Made by a program: the position numbers and the translations under genes. A DNA stretch of 64,000 nt, taken from positions 5,831,131 through 5,895,130 of the forward strand of contig OW121854.1 in assembly GCA_933228895.1 (NCBI GenBank). The letters are read 5' to 3'. The DNA comes from Platycnemis pennipes (Eukaryota > Arthropoda > Insecta > Odonata > Platycnemididae). Positions within the stretch are counted from its first letter, which is position 1; each line of letters opens with the position of its first letter. The notes beneath the pieces were generated by a model. The model was not told the origin of the DNA, ran no database searches, and was given only the letters and a program-made list of their open reading frames with translations. Shown one piece after another: positions 11,540 to 22,745 of this stretch.

Positions 11540-13072
11540 TTTCTTCGTCAATGACCTGTGACACTTCAGACACTTTTCCTGCTAGAAACTTCCTCTTCTT
11601 TCTCTCTCATTTGTTTCATTTCATCTAAAAGAGAATGTTTTTGGACCTCAGACATGGCCTTTTCTTTCTATTTCCTTTGCACTACCTTCAATATCCTCTT
11701 GGTTGTTCTCTCGTGCTCTTGTAGCTTTGGTTACCATTGACTTATGATCTTCAAATATAGTAAACCACCAGTGTCCTCAATACCGTAGTATACTTGCCTT
11801 TGGGTGATTAGAAAAGACCATAATAGATTTTCAATGCTTATTTCCTTGTTGATAGAGAAACCTCTTTACACATAAGCATTTCCAAGACTTAATATTAGCG
11901 CTTTTTGGAGGAACTTATACAGGTATGCAAACTAATATTCACTAGATAAACAATTTCGCCATAAATGGCTAATTCGGATTCCCGACCTCTTGAACTGTTT
12001 GAAGATATTTATCATACCCTGTGAATCACACACCTGCTTCAATTCCATTTCAGCAACATTGATTTTCAAGGGATAAATCCTGTCTCTTTAAAAAAATATC
12101 TGAAAACTAATGGTCAACCTACCTTTATCCGTTGGATAAGCTACGATTATAGATGGGCCACTGAATGTTATTTCTTGACAATGACGATTTTTTATAGGAG
12201 ATTTTTCTAAAATCTTTATTATGACACATTTTAGAATACCGACACAATTCAATCATATACGTGAATTTGGTCTGGTGACACTTTCACCATCCTGAGTTCA
12301 GCTTTGACAGCATGTCCCAAGCTCACTTAGTTTGACAAAATTAAGTTACTGTTATTATTTACGTAAATTATATCAATAGTAGTACATTTTTCAAGCAATT
12401 CTGACATCACAGCTAGGTGCATTAAAACAGATAAAAGGGCAGAAAACTCCGTGTGTAGGAATGGTGCCAATGGATTATTAGTTTGATAGGTAGCTAGAAA
12501 TGGCTCCAAAAACAAATGTGAGAAAAATGCCAGATGTGGTCGCGTGAGTTTGTCCTCTGTTCCCTTAACTACGATTTCGAAACTGTGAGATTCGATCTTT
12601 ATAATTTCCCAATTGCCACCTTGATTTAACTCCTCAACATTTTTATAAGTTATGGTCGCTCTGTCAGTCACAGGAGAGTTGTTTACCCACCTAATAAGGC
12701 AAAACGTCAGTGGAAATAAGTCAGATCCTAAATATGCAATCCAGTCACTACCCGGATAGGTACCTCCTTGAATAAATTATACTCTGCTCACAAAATTTGT
12801 GCAACTATCCAGCCAGGACCCCTGAAGCCTTTCTTAAATGCATTGTGCAGAGTGTGCAAGTCACACGAACCCATGTTCAGGAAAAGAATTTCTTCTTTGC
12901 AATTTTCTGCCCAGAAGTATGTCTCTAAATCCTTAGCAGATTTCCAATTAACGTTGGGGCCATCGATTGAGATTTGTAAAAGTTGTTTAAGTTTGAGAGG
13001 TTTAGTTTGATTGATGAAGGCCGAGACAAGATCAGACGCCTTAAGGAGGTTGATCCTTAAAGTGAAAGTCAT
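11540..13072 (-). pseudogene. Decayed transposase-like ORF (tentatively hAT-like)
   Basis: Two minus-strand open stretches belong to one broken protein. The first (13072-12788, 94 residues) contains 'ISIDGPNVNWKSAKDL' and 'LFLNMGSCDLHTLHNAFKKG'. The second (12671-12327, 114 residues) contains 'HLAFFSHLFLEPFLATYQTN' followed by 'PLAPFLHTE'. From memory of the families, these blocks in this order mark a widespread, repetitive transposase-like protein of eukaryotes that is often grouped with hAT-type elements. Weak coding-like sequence continues in broken frames to about 11540. I saw no terminal inverted repeats or target duplication, so the element class is provisional. Confidence 0.55.
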
Positions 13073-15251
13073 GTCATTTTTTTATATTTTCAACACATAT
13101 AGAATTAAAGTTGCTCTATCTAATAAAGTAAAGATATTTACACCAGCCCATACTCCTTTTTCCGAAAATTGCATTTAAGGTTACATACGATTAACGGCGA
13201 AACGGCCATCACATGGGAATATAACGTTTAAAAATACCATAGTGACATGTCATTTTTGCAAAAAACTGATATTTTATGCGTAATGTCACAAGGAATAAAA
13301 TGATACGAAAAAAAGGCATCAACCTGCCGTATTTTTCGCTATATCCACCAATTTCTGCGGTTATAGCAGAGGAAATGTGTTAGTTGACTTCAAGTGGCGC
13401 TGCGGTCTCTCTTGCCAAAATGTATGGCGTATGAATAGTATAATTACTAATGAGATATTAAAGAATATTTCAGAAAAATATTATAAGGTTTGATAGTAAT
13501 ATTCTGGTGCTATACATTAGTAAATTCATTGAGTGCATGAATTTATTTCTGTAACGTAAATGCTGAATTGACTCCATCGTCGAGCTGATTAAAATTGTCA
13601 TAAAAAAATAAATCCTTCGAGTTTCCATCGTATTTCTTGTGATACTTATGACTTTCAATAGCTTAGGTAATTTTCTTTGTGAAGTAAGGATCACTTAGCA
13701 GGCATGTACTCGTGCTTAAATTAATAAGATTCCTTAGACGACTTGACTCAGGCAGTCGCGAGCCAACCTCCTATGCATGGCCCAAAAAAGCAGGAGTTAA
13801 ATATTGATTGGTGACTTCATTTGAATTGGTGCTCGAAAAACGAACTGCTATATTTGGCTACCTTTCTTTACACTTTCATCAAAGGAAATTACAAAAGGGC
13901 CACTTAGCTGAACTTTATTAACCACCATTTCATTGAAATATGGTTCCAGGCCGTAAACCAGCATGTTACCTGTTTTGTACCTTCCTGATTTCATCCCCTC
14001 ACTATTCATCCCTCAGCACGCTCAAGTATAGGATCCATAGTGCAGTTGAACGAGTCACGTTCCGAATCGGTGTCGAAGGTGGGTAGTTTTTTCCCTACAA
14101 ACAATAAAATTCCCTATCTTTTCGCTGAATTCCAGACCAATTTTTCAGTTTCCTGAATTTCAGTGACTATTCCTGACTTTTAAGATGCGTACCAACCCTG
14201 AATTGGGAGTAATACTTGATCTAAAGCTGTCACTACGAGAGCCCTCTTGCCAAATGGTGAGCAACGCTGACAACTTGAGAGGAACTCTCTCACTTAAGCG
14301 TAAGTGCAAAGTTACGCGAAGTGAAATTAAATGGTGACTGTATGAAACATTCATCATATGGATAACGCTCTACCCAACGCCGACTTGAATGTAGAATGAT
14401 GGGAAAAAATGGCCCTATGGAATGAAAGATAACTTGTAAAAATGTGTGCGAGGGCGAAGAATTTTTCTCAAATCGATATTTTACTGGAATATCAATGCAA
14501 TCCAATGGTTTTCTCTATTTTTACTGTATTGATCAAAACTCCGAAACTCAACACTTCACACAACATTTTACAAATAAGTCAAAGACTGCTGTCGTGCAAT
14601 GCCTCATACTTAAATCATTTTGTGTCTGTGCGCCAAAGAAGGAGTAATTGATATTTAGGAATCCTTAAGCTAGATAAGTGATTCTGTTGTCTTCTGTTAC
14701 GGGAATTGCTCATTTTTCCAGTGGCTTCGTCTCACGAAGGCTGGGGTGTAAGTTCATTTGTCTCCCAGAAACGACAGGAAGCGCCGCTGCAGAATATTTC
14801 CCGACTCAGGCGATCGAAGGGGAGGGGGGTAGAGTAACACCGATGGCGCTGATCTCCGTCGACTGAGGTCAACATTCACCCCCCTCTGCAAGGGAAGGGA
14901 TGCCTCTAATGCATTCGTGCCTCCACCGTTCCACACGTGATTGATGCTCTGACGGGAGGGGAGAGGTCTTCGCGAACTCTCTGAAGTGAACTCGGCGCCC
15001 CGACGCTTGGCAATGACCCGCTGACAATGGCCTTGGAACACCTGGAATCGGCGTGCTAGGGAATCGTTTATTGCAATCTCCATTCATGCTTGGCCGATGA
15101 CGCCGTTCCTGAGGCCAAGCGCTCCTTCGAGGAACAAAAGTCATGCATGGATTATGATTTGAGCGCTTTGAGAGAGGTGCGAAGCCTTTCATTGCTTTTG
15201 AGAACTAAGTATTGGTTGCCTAGGTTGACCAACAAAAGAGTGGTCACCTAT
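13073..15251. other. No gene; CpG-rich patch at 14750-15190
   Basis: The first 1.6 kb is AT-rich with nothing recognisable. From about 14720 the base composition shifts to GC-rich with many CpG, and frames stay open on both strands purely because of composition. It could be a promoter region or an untranslated exon; there is no protein match. Confidence 0.4.
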
Positions 15252-15704
15252 CCCTATCTGCACAACACCCTGCAAGCCACCATAAATGTGTGTGGAAGGG
15301 AGTGAATTCAGCCAAGCATGCATTATATATCATGCATAAGAAGGATTAGAATTTATGTTCTAGTCTTAACTTAACAATTAAAAAAAAATTAGCAAAGCAA
15401 GCATGCAAAAACATGATGTTAGTTGGGTTAGCTTAAAGTCATTACACCAACATGGAACTACCGACGCTACCCATTGATACACCTGAATTTATACTATTGG
15501 ATATATTTACAGATACTCATATTCCTAATTGTACTAGGTAAGAAGGACATTTTGAATCTGTCAGTTCGGCAAACGATTTCTCTTATTTTTTGATTATGGT
15601 CCAGCCTACCGCAGTAATTTGGAGTTCGCAAAATATGTTCAGCATCATCATTGAAAATTATCTTGGAATTTATTTTAGAAATTAAGTCTAAAGAACAACC
15701 TACG
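15252..15704 (-). mobile_element. CR1/L2-like LINE (subfamily A), 3' end copy
   Basis: The 3' stem-loop is at 15263-15300 (with 'aagggag' replacing the usual 'cagggggt' side), then the shared 3'-untranslated sequence with 'aagcatgcat' and 'atgcataagaaggatta'. The decayed C-terminal end of the ORF runs to about 15704. The order on the plus strand shows the element lies on the minus strand. The tail has lost its repeated ATCTAC units. Confidence 0.8.
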
Positions 15705-17135
15705 GTATGCCTGTCAACCTATCATGCCTTTCTCGATTTGAACAGGATATTAAATAATATTCATTTTAAAACCCCTTATGGACCTCAAAATTACGAGTTT
15801 TTTATGCCCAATTATTGTAATGAACGTGACATTCAATATTGATTATATCTTCTTCTCTTGCTGCCTACATCGTAAAACTTGCGATTAAATTAATCTCCTT
15901 TAATTAGCGGAATTGTTGTCTTATAAGTGATAAACTTCTGATGCCACAATCCTAGAAGAATGTAAAATACTTATCTTATATAGTCCTTTACTAGACAATA
16001 GGTACATCGTTGATTTTTCAGTTCTAATTTATATCTTAAATTTCTCGCTTGTAGACGTAGATTCCAAGTTATTAGAAAGTATGAAATATATTTATATGTA
16101 ATGAAGTATATTACATTATTTGAAGATGGATTTCAGTTACCTTTAAAATGTTTTGAATCGGAGTAATATTGTATTTGTGAAACGTTGCAAATTTTTCTTT
16201 CTATTACAGCCATCTCCATACACATTTTTTGAATGGAATGTAATTCACTTGGGAATCCCGCAAAAAATTAAACTCTTCAAAAGTCACAGGCGAAAGGTTG
16301 AAGAACTTTTGAGACGGCGGTGTAGGGATCGAGTGGCCGACAGCTCTTGAGGGAGACAGCCTTTCCTCGAGAAGTGTCCGTTACCGTTAAAAGCAAGTGA
16401 CCGATCGAAGACGGTGACCGCACACAAGGGTCTCTCGCCACGGGCGAAGCGAATGAAACGCAAATGGCGTTATGCAACACTCACCTTCGCCTCGAGGGAG
16501 AGAACGCTTTGGAGAGAGCTTTAAGATGTCCTCTCGAGAGGTGTCTTTCTTTGTCCCTCGTCAAGAGCTCGCTGGTCGCGGGAGGGGAGAGAGGTTGATT
16601 GGGTGACGCCGTTCGCTTCGGCGGCGAAGTCCACAGACAGGTCGATGGCAGATGGAAATGAGAGATTTCCCCTTCCTCGAGGCGTCCTAAGCATCCTCAC
16701 CTCCTCATCGAATTCGACTCCAAAATTACACGTATCTTGACACTCCCGGACTGGAATTGAAAACTTAAAACGAAATTCTATCATTAATATTGACTCGTCA
16801 AATAAAGGGGCCAATCAACTCTTACCTTCGAGCCTTTGAAATTCGCAAGCATTAAAGGGAGTGGTGTGGTTGCCTAAGGAGGAGATAGGAAAAGAATGAA
16901 TAAGCCAGGCACATTTCATGGAAATTATGTGTCATTTCACACTCGTAAATAAGTGCCTTCTCAAATTCTAAAAATTGACAAGTGGGCATTCGTTTGTTCA
17001 AACATGTAACCTTGTTTTGTTTGTCCTCTAAGAAGAATAAAACACCTACCATAAATTCCAATTATTAGTCTGTGTAAAATTTCACCCTATACTCATCCAA
17101 ATTTCTGCTACTTTTGTTTCTACTCCCTTAAAAAT
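15705..17135. other. No gene; CpG-rich patch at 16280-16760 with a donor-like site
   Basis: Mostly AT-rich, except for a CpG-rich block at 16280-16760. On the minus strand this block ends in a good 5' splice-site match (GAAG then GTGAGT, junction near 16488). A 97-residue minus frame runs 16814-16521 but stops before this site. An untranslated first exon is possible, but no protein or motif supports a gene. Confidence 0.3.
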
Positions 17136-17570
17136 AGTGTTGATTGCCGGTCAACAATTTTACCATTGGTTTGACGAGCTCTTCACTTTATTCTTATATC
17201 GGATATACTATTCGCATTTGCATGACTCTTCTCTTCCGCATCCTTCTCAACATGTTTTCCATTTATCTGATGCGAGGCCTTCTTTTCCATTCCTCTCGTT
17301 TACCTTACATGTGACGATCATCCCATCAGGCCATCCTACCTCAAGATGTGGCTGATTCGGTCGCCTTCCATTCTCTTTGAAGGTTTCCCCAGGCTTTCCT
17401 TATTCTCCCACTCTTCTTAGGGCTTCTTCGTTTGTCATTCGGTCGATTCATTTTATCTTAATTATTCTTTGGTAGCTTTAAATTTCAAGCGCCTTCAGCC
17501 TTACTTCTCTGCTGCTGTCATCGTCCATGTCTCGCTGTGACAAAGAAAAATGCTCCAGATGTATGTTCTA
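17136..17570 (-). mobile_element. RTE-clade LINE, 3' fragment, strongly decayed
   Basis: Plus-strand words such as 'ggtcaacaat', 'ttggtttgacg', 'cttcttcgtttgtcattcgg' and 'catgtctcgctgtgac' match, in order, the complement of the C-terminal coding end of the RTE copy at 21228-21908. The fragment therefore lies on the minus strand with its 3' end at 17136. It has many small deletions and no open frame. Confidence 0.75.
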
Positions 17571-17929
17571 ATAAGGTTTAATCAGGCAAATAAAGGAAAA
17601 AAATAATTGTTCTCATCTTAATATGCGCGAATTACACAATTTTATACGTTATTTTCATCGTGAATATTGTGGAGTTAGAAACCATTACCTATATCATCTC
17701 CTCTTTATCAACAAAGCAAAATCTGTTTCTTGCATCTTCTTTTTCGCCGTCATCTTCCTTGAACCCCTTGCCACGAAGATACTAATTTTGCTGTAAAAAG
17801 AGATGGAAACCTCTATAGCTGGCTCGGTATGTAAGGGGCATGGTCGTTTTCGCCAGACCCCAGCAAAAGTTGTACACTGGAGTTATTTTGCGACATTTGT
17901 TGTGTGTTAACAGGCATTTAGACGTGATG

Positions 17930-19120
17930 GCGCCCTCTCGAGTAAAATATTCCGGAGGTAAAATAGTCCCCCATTCGGATCTCCGGGCGGGGACTTCCCA
18001 AGAGAGTACATCAGTCAAGTGTGATAGTCATTTTAGGGTAGGAACGTGGAACGTGCGATCACTTCGGACCTGCGGAAGACTGGAGAACCTGAAGGTGGAA
18101 ATGCGGAGAATGGACCTCGATGTATTAGGAATCAGTGAAATGAGATGGCCTGAAGAAGGAGACTTTTGGAGTGGAAGTTATAGAATTATTCACACCGGAT
18201 CACTGAATGGTAACGCTGGAGTAGGCATAATGCTTAGAAAGAGTGTGGGACTGCGTGTGAAGAGCTTCCTGCAATACAGTGAAAGGATTGTAATGGTTAA
18301 AATTAAAACTAAGCCTACAGATACCATTGTGGTGCAAGTTTACGTGCCTACGTCGGACTACGAAGATGAAGAAGTGGAAGACGTCTACGAAGATATCACT
18401 GAAGTAATAAAACAGGTAAGAGGAGAAGAAAACCTAATTATTTTAGGAGACTGGAACGCTGTCTTCGGCGAAGGTCAAGATGGAAGAATAACTGGAAAAT
18501 ATAAATTGGGAAACCGAAACGAAAGAGGAGAAAGACTGCTGGAGTTCTGCACACAACATAAGTTAGTGGTTACTAACACATTATTTAAAAATCACAACCG
18601 AAGAAAATACACGTGGAAGATGCCAGGAGACAGAGGAAGATTTCAAATAGACTACATTTTAGTGAAGCAGAGGTTCAGGAATCAGGTGAAGGCCTGCAAA
18701 ATCTACCCGGGTGCAGACATTGACAGCGACCATAATTTAGTGATGATGAAATGCCATCTAAAATTCAAGAGATCGAAGAAAACAGTAAAGAACATTTGGC
18801 AAGTAGAAAAACTGAAGGAGACTCAACATCAGCTGGAGTTTCGGAAAGCAGTAGAAAACAGCATAGGAGAGGACCTGACTAAGAAACCAGTAGAAGACCG
18901 TTGGGAAAACATTAAATGTGGACTACAGAAAGCCGCAAAAGAAGTTCTTGGAAGAAGAAAAGTTGTTAAGAAGAAACCATGGATCACGGAAGAAGTCTTA
19001 GCGCTGATTGAAGAAAGAAGAAAGTACAAGAATGCGAAAACTGAAGTAGGGCAGCTTTGCTACAAAAGAATAAGGAACGAAGTAAGTCTGAGGCAAGGAA
19101 AGCTAGAGAAATATGGATGA
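17930..19120 (+). pseudogene. RTE endonuclease domain with linker
   Basis: The endonuclease motifs are all intact: 'GTWNVRSLRTCGRLENLKVE', 'LDVLGISEMRW', 'LIILGDWNAV', 'QIDYILV' and 'ADIDSDHNLVMMK', covering the Asn, Glu, Asp, Asp and His positions of the exonuclease III-like fold. In active elements this domain nicks the target to prime reverse transcription. The frame is open upstream to 17840; I place the likely start at the Met near 17927-17930 (MAPSRVKYSGG), because a second copy at 61040 shares sequence from just after that point. The frame ends at 19120, where a frameshift separates it from the RT part. The closest known relatives are RTE/BovB proteins, often mis-annotated as craniofacial development protein 2-like. 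Confidence 0.88.
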
Positions 19121-20217
19121 ACAATCTGTGTGAAGATGTACAAAACAACCTTACCATTGGAAAGGTGGAAGCTGCCTATAGGATAGTGAGGAACCACTTC
19201 AAGGAACGGAGCGCAAGATGCAATGCTATAAGGGACAAGAATGGAGAACTTTTGATTGAAAATGAAGACAAAGTGAAGAGATGGAAAGAATATCTCGAAG
19301 AGTTATACAACGGGAACGATCTCAGCACGGAAGTGATTGAAGAGGAAAGCGAAGTCGAGAAGGATAATATGGGAGCATCAATATTGAGATCGGAATCCAA
19401 CGCAGCAGTAAGGGACCTTCGGACGAATAAGGCTTCTGGTATTGATGATGTCCCTGCAGAACTAATTAAAAATTCAGGAGAGAAGACATTAACTTATCTT
19501 TACAAAACCATCTGCGACATGTACTCAACAGGAGAAATTCTAAAGGACTTCCAGAAAAACATCATCATTCCTACTCCCAAGAAGAACAGAGCTGAGAAAT
19601 GCGAAACTTTTAGGACTATAAGCCAGACGACACATGCATCGAGGATATTGACAAGGATCATCTACAGAAGAATAGAACGAAAAGCAGAGGAGTTCCTGGA
19701 TGAAGATCAATTCGGATTCAGGAAAAGTAAAGGTACAAGAGAAGCAATATTGGCCCTTAGACTGCTCATAGAAAAGAGAATGGAGAAGAACAAACCGACC
19801 TTCATTGCATTTGTGGATCTAGAGAAGGCTTTTGACAACGTGGATTGGAATTTAATGCTTGATATTCTGAAAGGAATTGGAGTTTCCTACAATGATCGAA
19901 GAATTATCCTTAGTTTGTATAAAAACCAAGTATCTGTGATTAAATCTGGACCCAGCTGTGAAGAAGCAAGAATAAGGAAAGGAGTGAGACAAGTCTGCGC
20001 ACTGTTTCCCATAATTTTTAATGTTTACATTGAGAGAGCCATCAATGAAGTCAAGGAGAAGTGTTCTGGAGTGAACATCCACGGAGAAACAATCAGCATG
20101 CTACGATTCGGCGATGACATAGCTCTCATAGCAGAGACAGAGAAGGAGCTGAATAAGATGTTAACAACCATGGAAAGGACAATAAACAGACATCAGCTGA
20201 AGATCAATAAGAAGAAA
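19057..20217 (+). pseudogene. RTE reverse transcriptase, N-terminal and catalytic part
   Basis: This is in a different frame from the endonuclease and overlaps it by about 60 bases, which reveals a frameshift in what was one ORF. RT landmarks are 'NKASGIDDVPAELIK', 'DEDQFGFRKSKGTREAI', 'FIAFVDLEKAFDNVDW' and 'MLRFGDDIALIAETEKEL'. Two changes are damaging: the catalytic box reads FGDD where another copy of the family (40075) has FADD, and 'GVRQVCALFP' replaces the usual GVRQGC-A-SP. The 'PKKN..RTIS' block is also degraded. The family coding sequence stops at the nested insertion point at 20217. Confidence 0.88.
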
Positions 20218-21240
20218 TGCATGATGCACTGCTATTTAAATTGGACAATTGGGAATTCCCTGCTTGGGTTTTAAGTTGGACGTGGTCTTACCTAGAAGGC
20301 CGGGAATTTTATGTTAAGTGGAAATCGGAGAGGAGTCGAATGCGACCAATACTCGCAGGCGTCCCACAGGGTTCCGTCATGGCCGTCAACTTGTACATGG
20401 CGGACTTCCCCAGGGGCAGCAGCTGGCTTACGGAAGCAGCTTTTTACGCGGATGACGTGGCAATATTAGCCAAAAGTAAAAAATATGACCTCGCAAAAGA
20501 ATACGTACAGGAGGCACTTGACGAGGCGGTCCACTGGTACTCCACATGGCGCCTAAATCTTAACGCAACAAAGACACAGGCCATAGTCTTCACGGGCCCA
20601 AGAAAAACAACACCGGCTCTGTCATGCCTCAGAATAAAACAACAACGGATCCCATGGTCATCTCATGTAGATTACCTCGGAGTCAGAGTAGACCAAAAGC
20701 TGCACATGAATGATCATATCAAAAAAATCTCTGCCAAAGCATCCCTCTCGCCAATTCTGCTTAACAACGCCACACCTGAAGCTATTAAAAAGATAACATA
20801 TGAAACGTTTATACGCCCGCAAATTTTATATGCGGTACCAGCATGGGGAGGACTCATGACGATTACTGCGACGGACAGCATCAAAATATTAGAAAGGAAA
20901 TTAATTCGATCAATATTCAAATTAAATCCCCATACCAGTAACGTGGACGTCTATAAATAACGAAAATTACGCCAATAAAACAAATAATAACTCAATTACA
21001 AAATAACTACATTGAATCGGCAAAAAAATCCGACATAACATTTATAAAAGACCTCATAGGCACCAAATACGCCACTAGAGCAAAATATCGTCGCCCATTA
21101 GATAAAATCAGGGACTAGTTAAATAAATGGCTAGGCTGGCCATATAATAGGCGCAGGGCAAAAGTTTATGCAATAAACAACCCCTGAAATATTGCTGCTC
21201 CGCAGCTAAATACACACGAGGAGGAAAATGGCTAGACATA
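20218..21240 (+). mobile_element. Jockey-clade LINE, 5'-truncated, nested in the RTE element
   Basis: A 247-residue frame (20217-20960) reads as the second half of a Jockey-type RT: 'HDALLFKL', 'LAGVPQGSVMAVNLYMADFP', the catalytic 'AAFYADDVAILAKS', 'WRLNLNATKTQAIVFTGPRK' and 'VDYLGVRVD'. After a frameshift at about 20958 the C-terminus continues ('FIKDLIGTKYATRAKYRRPL') to about 21187. There is no clear poly-A. The 23 bases ending at 20217 recur exactly at 21241-21263, as expected of a target-site duplication, although RTE-like sequence seems to begin slightly before the right copy. Confidence 0.85.
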
Positions 21241-21908
21241 AGCTGAAGATCAATAAGAAGAAAACTAAGATATTGGTGTGCAGCAAAAGAGAAGAGGCCA
21301 AAACCAACGTTAAACTAGGAAAACAGAAACTGGAAGAGGTGAAAGAGTTCTGTTACCTGGGAAGCAGAGTAACCAACGGTGAACGAAGCAAGAAAGAAAT
21401 AGCGAGTAGAATAGTCCAGGCAAAGAGAGCATTCTATCAAAAGAAGAATCTACTAACAGCTGGAAATACAAGCTTGGAAGTAAGGAAGCAATTCATTAAA
21501 ACGTATATCTGGAGAATGTTTCTTTATGGCAGTGAGGCATGGATGATGACAGCAGCGGAGAAGAAAAGGGTGGAAGCATTCGAAATATGGTGCTATCGAC
21601 GAATGATGAAGATAAAATGGATCGACCGAGTGACAAATGAAGAAGTCCTAAGAAGAGTGGGAGAAAAGAGAAGTCTGCTGAAAACTATAGAAAGAAGACG
21701 GGACAACCTAATCGGCCATATCTTAAGACATGATGGCCTGATGAAGACAATCGTCGAGGGAAGAGTGAACGGGAAGATTGGAAGAGGCAGGCCTTGTATG
21801 AGTTACATAGAGCAGGTCGTAAAGGACGTGAAGGAGAGGAATTACTTCAGCATGAAGAGATTGGCCGATAGAAGAATCGAGTGGAGGGCTGCGTCAAACC
21901 AATCCTAG
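21228..21908 (+). pseudogene. RTE C-terminal domain downstream of the Jockey insert
   Basis: This 226-residue open frame continues the RTE protein after the insert. It has 'KINKKKTKILVCSKREEAKT', 'EFCYLGSRVTNGERSKKEI', 'MFLYGSEAWMMTAAEKKRVE', 'EIWCYRRMMKIKWIDRVTNE' and 'LADRRIEWRAASNQS', ending at the natural stop next to the 3' end. The N-terminal Met at 21228 lies in duplicated or rearranged sequence and is not an original start. The frame is intact, so this half decayed little. Confidence 0.88.
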
Positions 21909-22144
21909 GATTGTTGACCCTTGATGATGAACAGGCATTGTAGAGAATGACAGCACTGAGCTTGCAGAGGCATTTTTGGATTAACGTGAAGACTACTAAA
22001 ACCCACCACAGCACGTAAAACACTACTTGGCTGTTTCAAAGTGGCGTCGATCTATTTTCAATGAGTCAGAGGAGCTGGCTTGATTGCGCAAGAATGCGAT
22101 AAGATGTTCTACTCTTTCTATGTTCTCCTTCCTTCGTCCACCAC

Positions 22145-22745
22145 CGCTTACATTACCGGTTATCCTCTTAAAATTTTATTTTCCTAGTTCAACGTCGGCC
22201 TTGGCTTCTTTCCTCCTACTGAATACGAATTTCTTAGTTTCATTGCTATGAATTTCCAGGTGATGCCTGGACATTGTTATTTCTATGTTTAATTGACTTC
22301 TTAAAATATCTTTCCATCTGCCATGAGTACTGTGTCGTCAGCAAATCGCAGTATGTGGATTCGTTTCCCCCAGGATATTGTCTTTTAAAGCATTCTCTTT
22401 ATAATTGATGTCTTTCTCGATGTAGGCATACAGAAGGACCGGGAACTGTGCACATGCTTGTCTCTCTCCAGTTGTCTCTTTCGGGAGCCGCCGCGTGTGG
22501 AGCTTTGTCGTCCAAGCTTTCGCGTCCATTGCAAGCCGCATCATCAGGGTTAAAACCTCGGGTTTAAACAGGGTTAGAACGTCATGTGCGGCCTGCAATG
22601 AACGCGAAAGCTTGGACGACAAAGCTCCACACGCGGTGGCTCCCGAAAGAGACAACTGGATATTCTCCACGCTGCGAAAGCCTACGCTCCATCCTTGTCT
22701 CTCTCCTTTTGTTCTTGCTTCTTCACATTTATAATTCCGTTTCTA
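22145..22745 (-). mobile_element. RTE-clade LINE fragment interrupted by a foldback
   Basis: On the minus strand, 22140-22456 encodes part of an RTE RT: 'FPVLLYAYIEKDINY', a broken catalytic block (the plus sequence at 22335-22350 corresponds to the ADDTVLMADG region) and 'EIHSNETKKFVFSRRKEAKA'. The same coding sequence resumes beyond a 224-bp insertion, at 22694. The reading differs enough from the main RTE family to suggest another subfamily. Confidence 0.7.
22470..22693. mobile_element. Penelope-type foldback insertion 1
   Basis: Arms at 22470-22542 and 22584-22659 are inverted copies of each other (over 90% by eye). The right arm carries an extra 34-bp unpaired tail (22660-22693). The insert is flanked by an exact 13-bp direct repeat, CTTGTCTCTCTCC (22457-22469 and 22694-22706), and lies within an RTE fragment. 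Read outward, the left arm gives 'cctgatgatgcggcttgc' and later 'gacgcgaaagcttgg', the CTGATGA...GAAA order seen in Penelope-like termini. There is no coding capacity. Confidence 0.7.

Larger units (their letters stand above)
17771..21935 (+). mobile_element. RTE-clade LINE (BovB-like), near full length, with nested insertion
   Basis: This is the most complete element in the window. It has a 5' region, an apurinic-type endonuclease, reverse transcriptase and C-terminal domain, and a short 3' end 'ggattgttgacccttgatgatga' of the kind seen in RTE elements with TGATGA-like tails. Removing the 1023-bp insert at 20218-21240 restores collinearity. A frameshift near 19060-19110 and RT substitutions make it inactive. 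At least a dozen shorter copies of the same family lie in the window. Confidence 0.9.

Noticed and set aside
22470..22693. Active hammerhead ribozyme
   Set aside because: Core words are present in order, but stem I does not pair by eye and stem II would need an extra unpaired base. It is kept only as hammerhead-like.
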